A stretch of DNA of 64,000 nt from a bacterium (GTDB taxonomy: Bacteria > Myxococcota_A > Bradymonadia > UBA7976 > UBA1532): the NCBI GenBank assembly GCA_030427205.1, contig JAUHXC010000042.1, forward strand, positions 1-64,000, written 5' to 3'. The translations under genes were made by a program, and so were the position numbers. Positions 48,379 through 57,900 of this stretch are shown piece after piece. Below the pieces are notes generated by a model that saw only the letters and a program-made list of their open reading frames with translations, was not told the origin of the DNA and did no database searches. How positions within the stretch are numbered: position 1 is the first letter of the stretch; every line of letters starts with the position of its first letter.

Positions 48379-49002
48379 ATGACCAGCGAACACCCTCCGG
48401 ACCTCGACCCGACGGTCGTCGCGCGCGCGCTCGACGAACGCCGCCCGCCCGACCGTCGGGCCCTCGTGCGGTTCCTGGCGCCGGTGATCCAGACCCGCGT
48501 CGCCCGGCTGCTCGTCCGACGCTACGGCCGCGCCACGACCACGCGATTGCGGGCCGAGATCGAAGACCTGACCCAGGAGATCTTCGTGCGGCTCTTCGCC
48601 GACGACGGCCGCCGGCTGCGGGCGTGGGATCAGGCCGTGGCGCCGGCGCGGCCTTTCTTCGGGCTGGTCGCCGAGCGCATCGCGATGAACCTGCTCGCGA
48701 GCCGCAACAAGAAGCCGTGGATGGATGACACCGCCGACCCGAGCGACATCGGCCGGGACCGCGCCGCGGCAGGGCCGGGCCCCGAGCGGCGGGCGGTCTC
48801 GCGGGATGCGCTGCGGCGCCTCGTCGGCCGGCTGGGCGAGCTCAACGCTCGCGATCGGGCGCTCTTTCAGCTGATCTACGTCGAGCAGGCCGAGGTGGGG
48901 CGCATCGCCGAGACGCTGGGCATCAAGCCGGGGGCGGTCTACCAGGGCAAGCGTCGACTGCGTCAGCGCCTGGCTGCGCTTCACGCCGAGATCGGGACAT
49001 GA
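48379..49002 (+). CDS. RNA polymerase sigma factor, ECF (sigma-70) family
   Basis: AEIEDLTQEIFVRLFADDGRRLRAWD...LGELNARDRALFQLIYVEQAEVGRIAETLGIKPGAVYQGKRRLRQRL. Confidence 0.9.
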   Translation: MTSEHPPDLDPTVVARALDERRPPDRRALVRFLAPVIQTRVARLLVRRYGRATTTRLRAEIEDLTQEIFVRLFADDGRRLRAWDQAVAPARPFFGLVAERIAMNLLASRNKKPWMDDTADPSDIGRDRAAAGPGPERRAVSRDALRRLVGRLGELNARDRALFQLIYVEQAEVGRIAETLGIKPGAVYQGKRRLRQRLAALHAEIGT

Positions 49003-50030
49003 GCGACGAGCGGGATCCGACGATCGACGGCCTGGCGCGGGCCCTGTCGGTGGCCGACGCCGCCGACGATCCGCTGTGGCTGGAGGTGGCCGAGGGGCGC
49101 ATCGACGCGGCCGACGCCGCGCGGCAGACCGCCGTCACCGGCGAGGACGCCGCCGCGCTGGCCGGGCTCTTCGAGCCGCTCGACCCGGCGGTGCTCGACC
49201 GGATCGACGCGGCGGTTGATCTGTCCGCGGCGGCCGACGGCGACGCGTCGCCGGACGACGCGCTGATCGAGGGTCTGGCGCGGGCCTTGAGCGATGACAT
49301 CGACCCCGACGCCGATGGGTCTTCGGGGGCCATCGACCTCGACGATCCGATCTGGGAAGAGCTGGCCGCCGGGCGGGCCAATCCACAGGCGACGGTCCTC
49401 GATGGCCCCGCCGGAGGCCGGCTCGCGGCGCTGCACGCCCCGCTGGATGACGATCTGCTGGCGCGGATCGACGACGCGGTCTCGGCGGATGCGGCGCCCG
49501 ACGCACCATCCGCGGCGCCATCCGCGGCGCCATCCGCAGCGCCATCCGAGCGTTCGGACACCGACTCGGCCGGCGGCGCGCGAATCCTGCGCTTCCCGCG
49601 GCGACGGGTGGTCTTCGCCGTTGGCGTCGCGCTGGCGGCGGCGATCGCCGCGTTCGTCCTGCGCCCGGCGCCGAGCCTGCCGCCCTACGCGCTCGAGCTG
49701 TCGGCCGGGGATCAGATCGTACGCTCGCTGGATGGCACACCGGTTGAGCGGGCCGTCTTCCGGCGCGACTCGACGCTCGACCTCGTGCTGCGGCCCGTGC
49801 GCGCCGCCTCGACCGCCCCGACCGTCAGCGTCGAGCTGGTCGCCGACGGGCGCGTCGAGTCGGTCTCCCTGCCGGTCGAGATCGACCCCGACGGCGCGGT
49901 GAGCTACCTCGGCTCCGCGGCGCCGCTGTTCGCCGTCGGCGCCGGCGACTACACCCTGCGTATCAGCCTCGAAGTCGGCGGCGCGCGGCAGGTGCTGGAG
50001 GGGCCCGTCCGGCTCGTCGACGGCCCGTGA
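48999..50030 (+). CDS. Single-pass membrane protein, putative anti-sigma factor with duplicated N-terminal domain
   Basis: Overlaps sigma stop; two copies of GLARALS...DPLWLEVAEGR.../DPIWEELAAGR...LDxxxLxRIDxAV; TM VVFAVGVALAAAIAAFVL. Confidence 0.65.
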   Translation: MSDERDPTIDGLARALSVADAADDPLWLEVAEGRIDAADAARQTAVTGEDAAALAGLFEPLDPAVLDRIDAAVDLSAAADGDASPDDALIEGLARALSDDIDPDADGSSGAIDLDDPIWEELAAGRANPQATVLDGPAGGRLAALHAPLDDDLLARIDDAVSADAAPDAPSAAPSAAPSAAPSERSDTDSAGGARILRFPRRRVVFAVGVALAAAIAAFVLRPAPSLPPYALELSAGDQIVRSLDGTPVERAVFRRDSTLDLVLRPVRAASTAPTVSVELVADGRVESVSLPVEIDPDGAVSYLGSAAPLFAVGAGDYTLRISLEVGGARQVLEGPVRLVDGP

Positions 50031-52510
50031 GGCGCGCCGGCCTGCTCATCGCGCTGTTCGTCGGCGGATGCACCCGCTCCGAGCCGCCGCCCGAGCCGAC
50101 CCCGCTGGTCTTCGCCGGCTGCGCGCGCGTCTTGCCGGGGCCGGTCTGCGCCGTGGCGCCCGAGACATCGCTGACGGTGTGGGCGCGCATCGACCGGCCG
50201 CGGGTCCGGCTCGACGGCCGACCCCTGCAGAACGCCGTCGAGCCGGTGCACGGCGGCGCCCGGGTGACGCTGACGCCCGCGCCGACCAGCGGCGAGCTGC
50301 AGATCGACGGCGAGGGCCTCCGCGGGACGCTGCGCCTGAGCCCGGCGCCGGCGTGCCCCGCCGTCGAACGGGCGCGGGGGCTGCGGCGCGCCGATCCGGC
50401 GGCCGCCCGCGCGCAGATCGAGCCGATCACTGGCCCGTGCGCCGAGGCGGCGGCCTCGCTGCGCGCCCGACTCGAGCTCGACGCCGGGCGCTTCGCGGAG
50501 GGCCTCGCGGCGTTGGCCCGGGTGCGCGCGCAGACGACCGATCGCCGCCGCTGGTTCGAAGACGGCGTCGCCGCGCTCTACACCCTCACCTGGCGCGCGC
50601 CGGACGACGCCGCCGCGCAGGCGCTGGCCGCCGAGCTGCTCGCCGCCGACGATCGCATCGCCGGGCGGGCGCGGGCCGCGCTGCACGCCGGACAGCTCGC
50701 GCTCGAGGTCGGCGACCTGCGCCGCGCCCGTACGCTCATCGGCGAAGCGGCCACCCGCGCCGAGCGGCTGGGCATCGCGCGGCTGTCGATACTCACCCGG
50801 CAGGCCTCGGCCCGGGTCGATCAGGCCCTGGGGCGCTTCGCGGCCGCCGACCGGACCCTGGCGACCATCACCGACGACGACCCGTGTCGGCGGGCCGACG
50901 CCCACGGCAACCTGGGCTGGCATCGGCTGCGCTGGTGGGCGATGGACCGCAGCGCGCCCGATCCCGGCCCCGCGCTGCGCGAGGCGTTGAGCCAGGCGCA
51001 GGCGTGCGGGCAGGCGTGGCGGGTGGCCAACGCCCGGGTCAACCTGGCGCTCTACGCCGAGCAGCGGGGCGACCGCGCCGCCGCGCGCACCCACCTCGAC
51101 GCGGCGCAGGCGGAGGGCGTGCCGCCGTTCATCGCGCAGTGGCGGGCGCTGCTCGAGGCCCGCTACGCGCTCTCGGCGACGCCGCCCGACGGCGCGGCGG
51201 CCCGGGCGGCGTTGGCGACGATCGACGCGGCGCCGCTGTCGGAGATGGCGTGGCGGGCGCAGGTGGAGGCCGGTCGAGCGGCCCTGGCGCTCGGCGATCG
51301 GGCCGCTGCCGAGGCCCGCTGGCGTGCGGCGGACGCCATCGCCGCGCGGCAGCAGGCGCTGGTGCCGGTGCACGCCGGGCGCGGCGGCTTCCTCGCCGAG
51401 CGCGATCGGGCGGCGCGGCTGCTGGTGGAGCTCTTGGCCCCGACCGATCCGGCGGCGGCGGCTCGGGTCGCCCGCCAGAGCATCGCCCGCCTGGGCCTGG
51501 GGCTGGGCGGCGGCGCCGACATGTCCGCCCGGCGCAGCCGCTATCGCGCCCTGCGACTGGAGCTGGACACCGCCCACCGGACGCTGCGCACGCTGCCCGC
51601 CGACGGGCTGCCGGCGGCCCGCCGGCGCATCGAGCAGCTCACCGCCGAGGCCGAGCAGGTGCTCGACGCGGGCTTCACCGCGGTCGCGCCGGTCGTCGAG
51701 CACGGGCCGGGGCCGGGGGCCGCCGAGATCGTCCTGCACCGCGGCGCCGAGGCCCACTGGCTCTTCTTCACCGACGGCGACGGCACCCGCGCGGCGCGCG
51801 GCCCGCTGTCTGGCCCGGCCGCGCTGCTGAAACCCTTCGTCGACGCCATGGGCCGGGCAGCGCTGATCGAGATCCGGGCCGACGGGCCGTCGGCGGGGCT
51901 CGACCTGCACGCGCTGATGATCGACGGCGCGCCGCTCATCGCCCGGGCGCCGGTGGTCTACCGATTCGCCGTCCCGGCCGGCGCGGTGGCCGACGGGCCG
52001 GCGCTGCTCGTGCGTGATCCGCGGGGCGATCTGCCCGCCGCTCGCAGCCTCGACGTGCCCGGCGCCGCCGTGCTGCACCAGCAAGCGGCGACCCGCGCGG
52101 CGCTGGCGCAGGCCCTGCCCACGGCCGCGCGCCTGATCTACGCCGGGCACGGGCACCACGACGGCTGGTCGTCGGCGCTGGCCCTGGCCGGCGGCACCCG
52201 CCTGACCGTGCCCGACATCGCGACCTTGCCCCGCGCCCCCGAGACCGTCTTGCTGGCGGGGTGCGAGACGGCGGTCGGCGCCCGCGGCGGTCGGCTGGAG
52301 ATCGGGCTGGCCCACGCCTTCCTGCTCGCCGGCAGTCAGCGGGTCATCGGCGCGACGCGGGTGGTGCCCGACGAACTCGCCGATCGGGTCACCCGAGGCC
52401 TGCTCGCCGGGACGACGCTCGACGCGGCGGCGCTGCGGCGGGTTCAGCTGCGGCTGCGCGCGGAGGCGCCCGAGAGCGACTGGGCCGCCTTCCGCGTCTG
52501 GCGGCCCTGA
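50027..52510 (+). CDS. TPR/CHAT-domain protease, predicted lipoprotein
   Basis: MRRAGLLIALFVGGCTRSEPP lipobox; ARLIYAGHGHHDG (His) and ETVLLAGCETAVG (Cys), LAHAFLLAGSQRVIGATRVVPD. Confidence 0.9.
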   Translation: MRRAGLLIALFVGGCTRSEPPPEPTPLVFAGCARVLPGPVCAVAPETSLTVWARIDRPRVRLDGRPLQNAVEPVHGGARVTLTPAPTSGELQIDGEGLRGTLRLSPAPACPAVERARGLRRADPAAARAQIEPITGPCAEAAASLRARLELDAGRFAEGLAALARVRAQTTDRRRWFEDGVAALYTLTWRAPDDAAAQALAAELLAADDRIAGRARAALHAGQLALEVGDLRRARTLIGEAATRAERLGIARLSILTRQASARVDQALGRFAAADRTLATITDDDPCRRADAHGNLGWHRLRWWAMDRSAPDPGPALREALSQAQACGQAWRVANARVNLALYAEQRGDRAAARTHLDAAQAEGVPPFIAQWRALLEARYALSATPPDGAAARAALATIDAAPLSEMAWRAQVEAGRAALALGDRAAAEARWRAADAIAARQQALVPVHAGRGGFLAERDRAARLLVELLAPTDPAAAARVARQSIARLGLGLGGGADMSARRSRYRALRLELDTAHRTLRTLPADGLPAARRRIEQLTAEAEQVLDAGFTAVAPVVEHGPGPGAAEIVLHRGAEAHWLFFTDGDGTRAARGPLSGPAALLKPFVDAMGRAALIEIRADGPSAGLDLHALMIDGAPLIARAPVVYRFAVPAGAVADGPALLVRDPRGDLPAARSLDVPGAAVLHQQAATRAALAQALPTAARLIYAGHGHHDGWSSALALAGGTRLTVPDIATLPRAPETVLLAGCETAVGARGGRLEIGLAHAFLLAGSQRVIGATRVVPDELADRVTRGLLAGTTLDAAALRRVQLRLRAEAPESDWAAFRVWRP

Positions 52511-52527
52511 GAAAAAACGAGCCCGGC

Positions 52528-52560
52528 TGTCAGATCGCCCGCGGCCCCCCGGTACCTCCT
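52528..52560 (+). promoter_or_regulatory. Putative ECF promoter of the C25 peptidase gene
   Basis: TGTCAGATCGCCCGCGGCCCCCCGGTACCTCC; 13-bp identity CGGCTGTCAGATC with the sigma operon promoter. Confidence 0.6.
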
Positions 52561-52655
52561 GTCGAACCCAGCGAACGCCCCCGAGTCGGGCCGACGCGCT
52601 CACTCACAGCCGACACCGTCCGCGGATCGAACGTCCGCCACAGGAGACCTGCATC

Positions 52656-54944
52656 ATGCGCCACCGCACCCCCGATCACAGCCCGCTGCACCGCGGCACG
52701 CTGCGCCACAGCACCCTTCGCCTCGTCCGGCCGCTGGCCTTCGCCGCCGTCATCGGCGGCTGCGCCGACGTCGAACCCGTGGAGCCGGGTGGTGCCCCGT
52801 CGGCGCCGCCGGTGGCCGAGCAGGCCGACGCCTTGACCGCGGCGCAGACCCGTCTGGTCTCGGCCGACGCGCGCCACCTCGAGCTCGTCGTCGAGGCCCC
52901 GGCGGCGCGCTTCCACGCCGTAGAGACCGCGCATGGGGACTTCGACCGGTTGCTCGTCGACCCCGCGGCTCGGCCCGGCGGCGGCGACGAACTCGGCGCG
53001 CCCGAGGTCCCGGTGGCCACGGTGCGCTTCGGCGTGCCGGTCGGCGGGCGCATCGAGCGCGTCGTCGTCCGCCCCGAAGGCCCGCAGCACATCGAAGGGG
53101 TGCGGCTCTACCCCATCCAGGACGAGGTCGACAGCGGCGAGCCCGCGTTCGCCTTCGAGGCCGAGCGCTATCGACGCCCCGTCCGCGCCGTCGAGCCCCG
53201 CTCGGTCTCCATCGCGCGCGGCGCCGACCTGAGCGTGGCCCGAATGCGGCTGAACCTCGTCGACTACGAGCCCGACCGGCTGCGGCTGACCCACTATCGC
53301 CGCCTGCGGGTGCGCATCGAGTTGAGCGGCGACTGTCTCTTCCTCGGCGATCCGGCGCCGCGGGACCCGCTGATGCAAGCCGTGGGCGGGCCGATGGACC
53401 CGCGGCTCGAGAACCTGATGAACGTGCATGCGATGGTGGCCCACGCCTGTGTCGAGTCCGCGCCCGAGCTGGCCTTCTCGCCGCCGGCCCCCGATCTGCT
53501 GATCGTCACCGACCCCGCCTACATCGGCGCGGCGCGGACCCTCGCGGCGCACAAGCGGCGCCTCGGCCTGGTGACCCACGTGCTCGATACGGCGGCCGCG
53601 GGCGACAGCGTGGACGACATCCACGACTATCTCAGCGACCGCAACCCGCCGCGCTACCTGCTGCTGCTCGGCGACGCCGACGACATCACGCCGCACCACG
53701 ACGCCGACCTGGGCGCGAACTGCCTCGACGCGGTGGGCGACGTCTTCGCCGGGCAGCCCGCCGACGACCCGGGCGTCATCCCCGAGATGGCCATCGGTCG
53801 CCTGCCCGCCCGCTCGGCGGCCGACGCCGAGACGATGGTCCAGCGCATCGTCGACTACGAGCTCGAGCCCAGCGAGGACGACGCCTTCTACAGCGCCGTC
53901 TCGATCTCGGCCGAGTGGGAGGATCTCGGCGGCGACGGCACCATGGATCGGGGCTATGTGCACGTCGCCGAGCACATCGGGCAGGGCCTCGAAGCGATGG
54001 GCGTCGCCATCGACCGACACTTCGGCACGACCTGGGCGGCGACGCCGACCCGCTGGGCGGTCGACGATCTGCTGCCTCCGTGGCTGACGTCGCCGACCTA
54101 CGACTGGACCACCAGCATCTGGGATCTGGCCGACGACGTGGTCGACGGCCTCAGCGACGGCCGGCTGTTGGCGCTTCACCGCGGACACGGCGCGCCGACG
54201 CGCTGGTCCGTGCCTCGGCTGGCCGGCGCCGACGCCGCGGCGGTGACCATCGAGGACCGCGAGTTCCCGTTCGTGATGGGCATCAACTGCGACTCGGGGC
54301 GCTTCGACCGCGAGGTCCTCAGCGACGCCTGGCAGTGCAGCGGGTCGCCCTTCGATACGACCAGCCCGTCTTTCGCCGAGGACTTCGCGCTCGACGCGGC
54401 CATCGGCGTCTTCGCCGCGACCCGGATCACGTACACCTCGACGAATCACGAGATCGCCCGCGGCCTCTTCGAGGCGCTCTACCCCCGCGGCTGGTTCGGT
54501 CAGCGCTTCACCGAGCACGCCGACGGCACCCGCACGGTGCACCATGTGCCGCTGCAGCCGGCCCGAACCGGCGCCTGGCGCCTGGGCGACGTGGCCAACC
54601 GCGGGCGGGCGGCGGCGGCCGACGCCGGCCTGAGCGACACCGCGACGCACCGCCAGGTGCTGGTCTACAACCTGCTCGGCGACCCGACGGTGCGCCTGGC
54701 GACCGCCGCGCCGCTGCCGGTCGAGCCGTTCATCGCCATCGACCGCGACCGCGTCGAGGTCGAGATCAACCGGCAGACGCTGATGGTCGCCACGCTGACC
54801 GACCCCGAGACCGGCACCCTGCTCGCCCGCGCCGCGGCCCACACCGGCCGGGTGACCCTGCCGCTGGACGGGATCCGCGGCGCCGTCGACCTGACCGTCT
54901 CCGGTCCGGGTCTGCGCCCGGCGGTGCAGCGCCTGCGCCCGTGA
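52656..54944 (+). CDS. Peptidase family C25 (gingipain-like), predicted lipoprotein
   Basis: AFAAVIGGCADVEP lipobox; DLLIVTDPAYIGAARTLAAHKRRLGLVTHVLDT, YLLLLGDADDI, LLALHRGHGAPTRW, FVMGINCDSGRFD, YNLLGDPTVRL. Confidence 0.88.
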   Translation: MRHRTPDHSPLHRGTLRHSTLRLVRPLAFAAVIGGCADVEPVEPGGAPSAPPVAEQADALTAAQTRLVSADARHLELVVEAPAARFHAVETAHGDFDRLLVDPAARPGGGDELGAPEVPVATVRFGVPVGGRIERVVVRPEGPQHIEGVRLYPIQDEVDSGEPAFAFEAERYRRPVRAVEPRSVSIARGADLSVARMRLNLVDYEPDRLRLTHYRRLRVRIELSGDCLFLGDPAPRDPLMQAVGGPMDPRLENLMNVHAMVAHACVESAPELAFSPPAPDLLIVTDPAYIGAARTLAAHKRRLGLVTHVLDTAAAGDSVDDIHDYLSDRNPPRYLLLLGDADDITPHHDADLGANCLDAVGDVFAGQPADDPGVIPEMAIGRLPARSAADAETMVQRIVDYELEPSEDDAFYSAVSISAEWEDLGGDGTMDRGYVHVAEHIGQGLEAMGVAIDRHFGTTWAATPTRWAVDDLLPPWLTSPTYDWTTSIWDLADDVVDGLSDGRLLALHRGHGAPTRWSVPRLAGADAAAVTIEDREFPFVMGINCDSGRFDREVLSDAWQCSGSPFDTTSPSFAEDFALDAAIGVFAATRITYTSTNHEIARGLFEALYPRGWFGQRFTEHADGTRTVHHVPLQPARTGAWRLGDVANRGRAAAADAGLSDTATHRQVLVYNLLGDPTVRLATAAPLPVEPFIAIDRDRVEVEINRQTLMVATLTDPETGTLLARAAAHTGRVTLPLDGIRGAVDLTVSGPGLRPAVQRLRP

Positions 54945-54956
54945 CCACGCCGACCG

Positions 54957-57900
54957 CTACTCGACCTCGATGTCCACCGGGTTGGTCGCCCGGCCGATCT
55001 CGGGGTTGTAGTAGCTGTAGATCCGGCTCGCCGGGGCCTCGGCGCGGATCGGGTGGCGGGCGATGATGCGGTAGGTGAAGCTCACCGGCCGCTCGGGCAG
55101 GATCGCGGTGAAGTACAAGAGCACCTGCCGCTCGGTCGCCTCGTACTTGCTGATGACCCGCTCGGCCACCAGCCCGTCGAGGTCGTCGCGCACCAGCTCG
55201 AAGCCCGGCGGGATGCCCAGATCGACCATCACCATGTCGGCGAAGGTGATGTCGTTATTGGCCACCCGCACCTGCACCTCGACGGTGTCGTCCACCGCCA
55301 GCTGCGTGCGGTCGTACTCCACCTCGATGCTCAGCGGACCCTCGGCGGGCGGCACCTGGGCCCACGGCATGTGGTGCCGCTGCACCACGCCGTACATCAG
55401 GTTGCCCTCGCCCTCGATCTCGACCTCGACCGTCTGCGCGATGCCCGGGGTGAGCCAGCCCGACAGGTCGGCCTGACGCATCACGTCGCTGGTGGCCGGC
55501 GTCACCTCGAACATCGCCCGCTCGACCCCATCCAGCCGCACCCGCACCGTGGCGTCGGCGCCCGGATCCTGCGCCCCGCGCAGCGCCTGCAAGAGGCACT
55601 TGATGGTCCACACCGTGCCCGCCGTCGAGCCCCAGCCGCCGCTGGGCTGCTTCTTCGAGATCAGCCAGTCCAGCGCCGCGCCGGTGATGTCGCTCCGGGC
55701 GCCGGCCGTCAGCAGCGCGTGGGTCGCCAGCGCGGTGGTCTCGATCCAGGCCGGCTCGCCGGCGCCGTAGGTGGTCGTCTGCTCGTCGGTCTCCCAATAC
55801 TGACCCGGCTCGTCGGCGATGTTGGCCGCCACCAGCCCCGCGAGGCGGTCCATCGTCTGGCGGGTCGCCGCGCTGTCGGGCGCGTAGAGCGCGAGGAAGT
55901 TGGCGTACAGCGACAGCGTGTAGGTGCCCATGTCGGCCGCGTGCCCCGCCAGATAGTTCGCCGCCGCCTGCATCTCGGGGCCGTCCTCGCCGGCCGCCGC
56001 CAGGGCGAAGCCGATATAGGCGGTGATCGTCACCGGATCACTCAGGTTGCCCGTCTCGTCCAGCCCGCGGCGGCTCAGCAGCCACGAGCCGTCCGCCTCC
56101 TGGCGACCGAGCAGCCACGCGCGGGTGCGGGCGATCATGTCGGCGTCGATCTGCCGCACGCGGGCGAGGTCGACGAACTCCAGCAGCCCGTAGGCGGTCA
56201 GCACCTCGTGGGCCGGGTCGTTGCCGAACCACTCGAAGCCGCCGCCGTCCACCTCGAAGGTCAGCAGCCGCTGATAGCCGGTGTTGACGTACTGCTGCGC
56301 CTGCAGCCGCACCTCGGGGGTGCCCGCGTCGGTCTCGTTCATGTACTCGAGCACCAGCCCGTTGGGCCACGTGCTCGACGAGGTCTGCTCGAAGCAGCCC
56401 GAGGGCATGCGCAGGATCGAGTCCAGCCCCTCGACCACCGACGAGAACAGCCCCGGGTACAGCTTCACGAACAGCCCGCCCGAACCCTCGACCATGTCTT
56501 CGGGCATCACGACCGGCACCGAGACCACGCCGTCGAGGCGGCCGCTCTGCACCGCCTCGATCTTCTCGCCGTCGGGCTCGACCAGGATGCTGCGGGCGAC
56601 CGCGTCCTCCAGCTCGCTGCCATAGGCGAAGACCAACAGCTCGTGCAGCCCCACCTGCGTCACCCGGATGGGCAGCTCGACGCCGCGCACCTCGCCCGGC
56701 CCCAGGTCGACCACCTGCTCGGCGGGCCCGAGCAGCTCGACCCACTCGGCCGCCGGCGCCTCGATGCGCACCTGCTGCGGCACGTCGAGGTAGTTGTACA
56801 GCGCCACCGGCACGGTGAACTCATCGCCGCGGGTCAGGGTCGCGGGCACGTCCAGATCGACGAAGAAGTCCTGGAAGACGCGGATGCCGCTCTGGGTCGA
56901 GCCCAGCCGGCCGTCGCCCGTATTGCCCAGCGCGGTCACCCGCCAGGTGGTGATGCTGTCGGCCAGCGGCACCACCAGCTCGGCGCGGCCGTCGCCGTCG
57001 GTGATCAGCGAGGGCTCGACCAGCAGCGTCTCGGGGAAGTCCCGCCGGATGCGCGGCCCGTCGCCGCCGCCGCCGCGCTCGCCGCCGTTGCCCGCTTCCG
57101 GCGGCCCCGGCTGCGGCTCGCCCTCTTCGCCGTCGAACGCCACGTCGTCCTCGGGGCACGGGCCCAGCACCGTGCAGTCGACGGCGAAGGTCAGCCGCAC
57201 GTCGTCGGCGGTCTCGGGCAGCTCGTCCGGCCCGCGCGTCGCCACCACCAGCCGCCGGTTCTCGATGGCCAGCGTCCAGCGCTGGCCCCACGGATCGGCC
57301 CGCCGCCCCGCGTCTTCGGCGACGCGCGCGGTCAGGGCCTCCAGGTCGCCCTGGGCGATCTCGCCGTCGTTCACCGCCGCCTGCAGCTCGGCCACGTAGC
57401 CATCGGCCCAGTCGCGGACCCACGGCCCGATGACGCCGGGCACCTGCCCCTGGCGCCGCAGGTGGGTATTGACCGAGAGCGGATGGGCGTCGACCCCGCT
57501 GGCCGCCGCGAAGAGCATCGCCGCCTCGCCCTGCGTCGTCGGATCGGCGGCGGCGTCGGGCCGCGCGGCCAGGGTCGACAGCGCCGGCACCCCGATCTGG
57601 TAGCGCGGCTCGGCCAGCGCCTGCTCGATGAGGAAGTAGACCTTCTCCAGCCCCGGCCGGAACTCCATCAGCGAGAAGACCGCCTCGTCGACGATCTGGA
57701 TGCCCAGCGCCGTCGCCGCGCCGTTGCCCTCGGCGTCGACCACCGAGAAGGTCAACCGGGCCTCCTCGGCCGGGGCGTACACCTCGCGGTCGGTCGCGAC
57801 GTCGATCTTCAGCCCGCTCGCGTCCTCGACATACACGATGGCCGCGTCGCGGCGGATCGAGCTGCCCTGGGCCAGATAATACGCGTCGATCTGCATCGTG

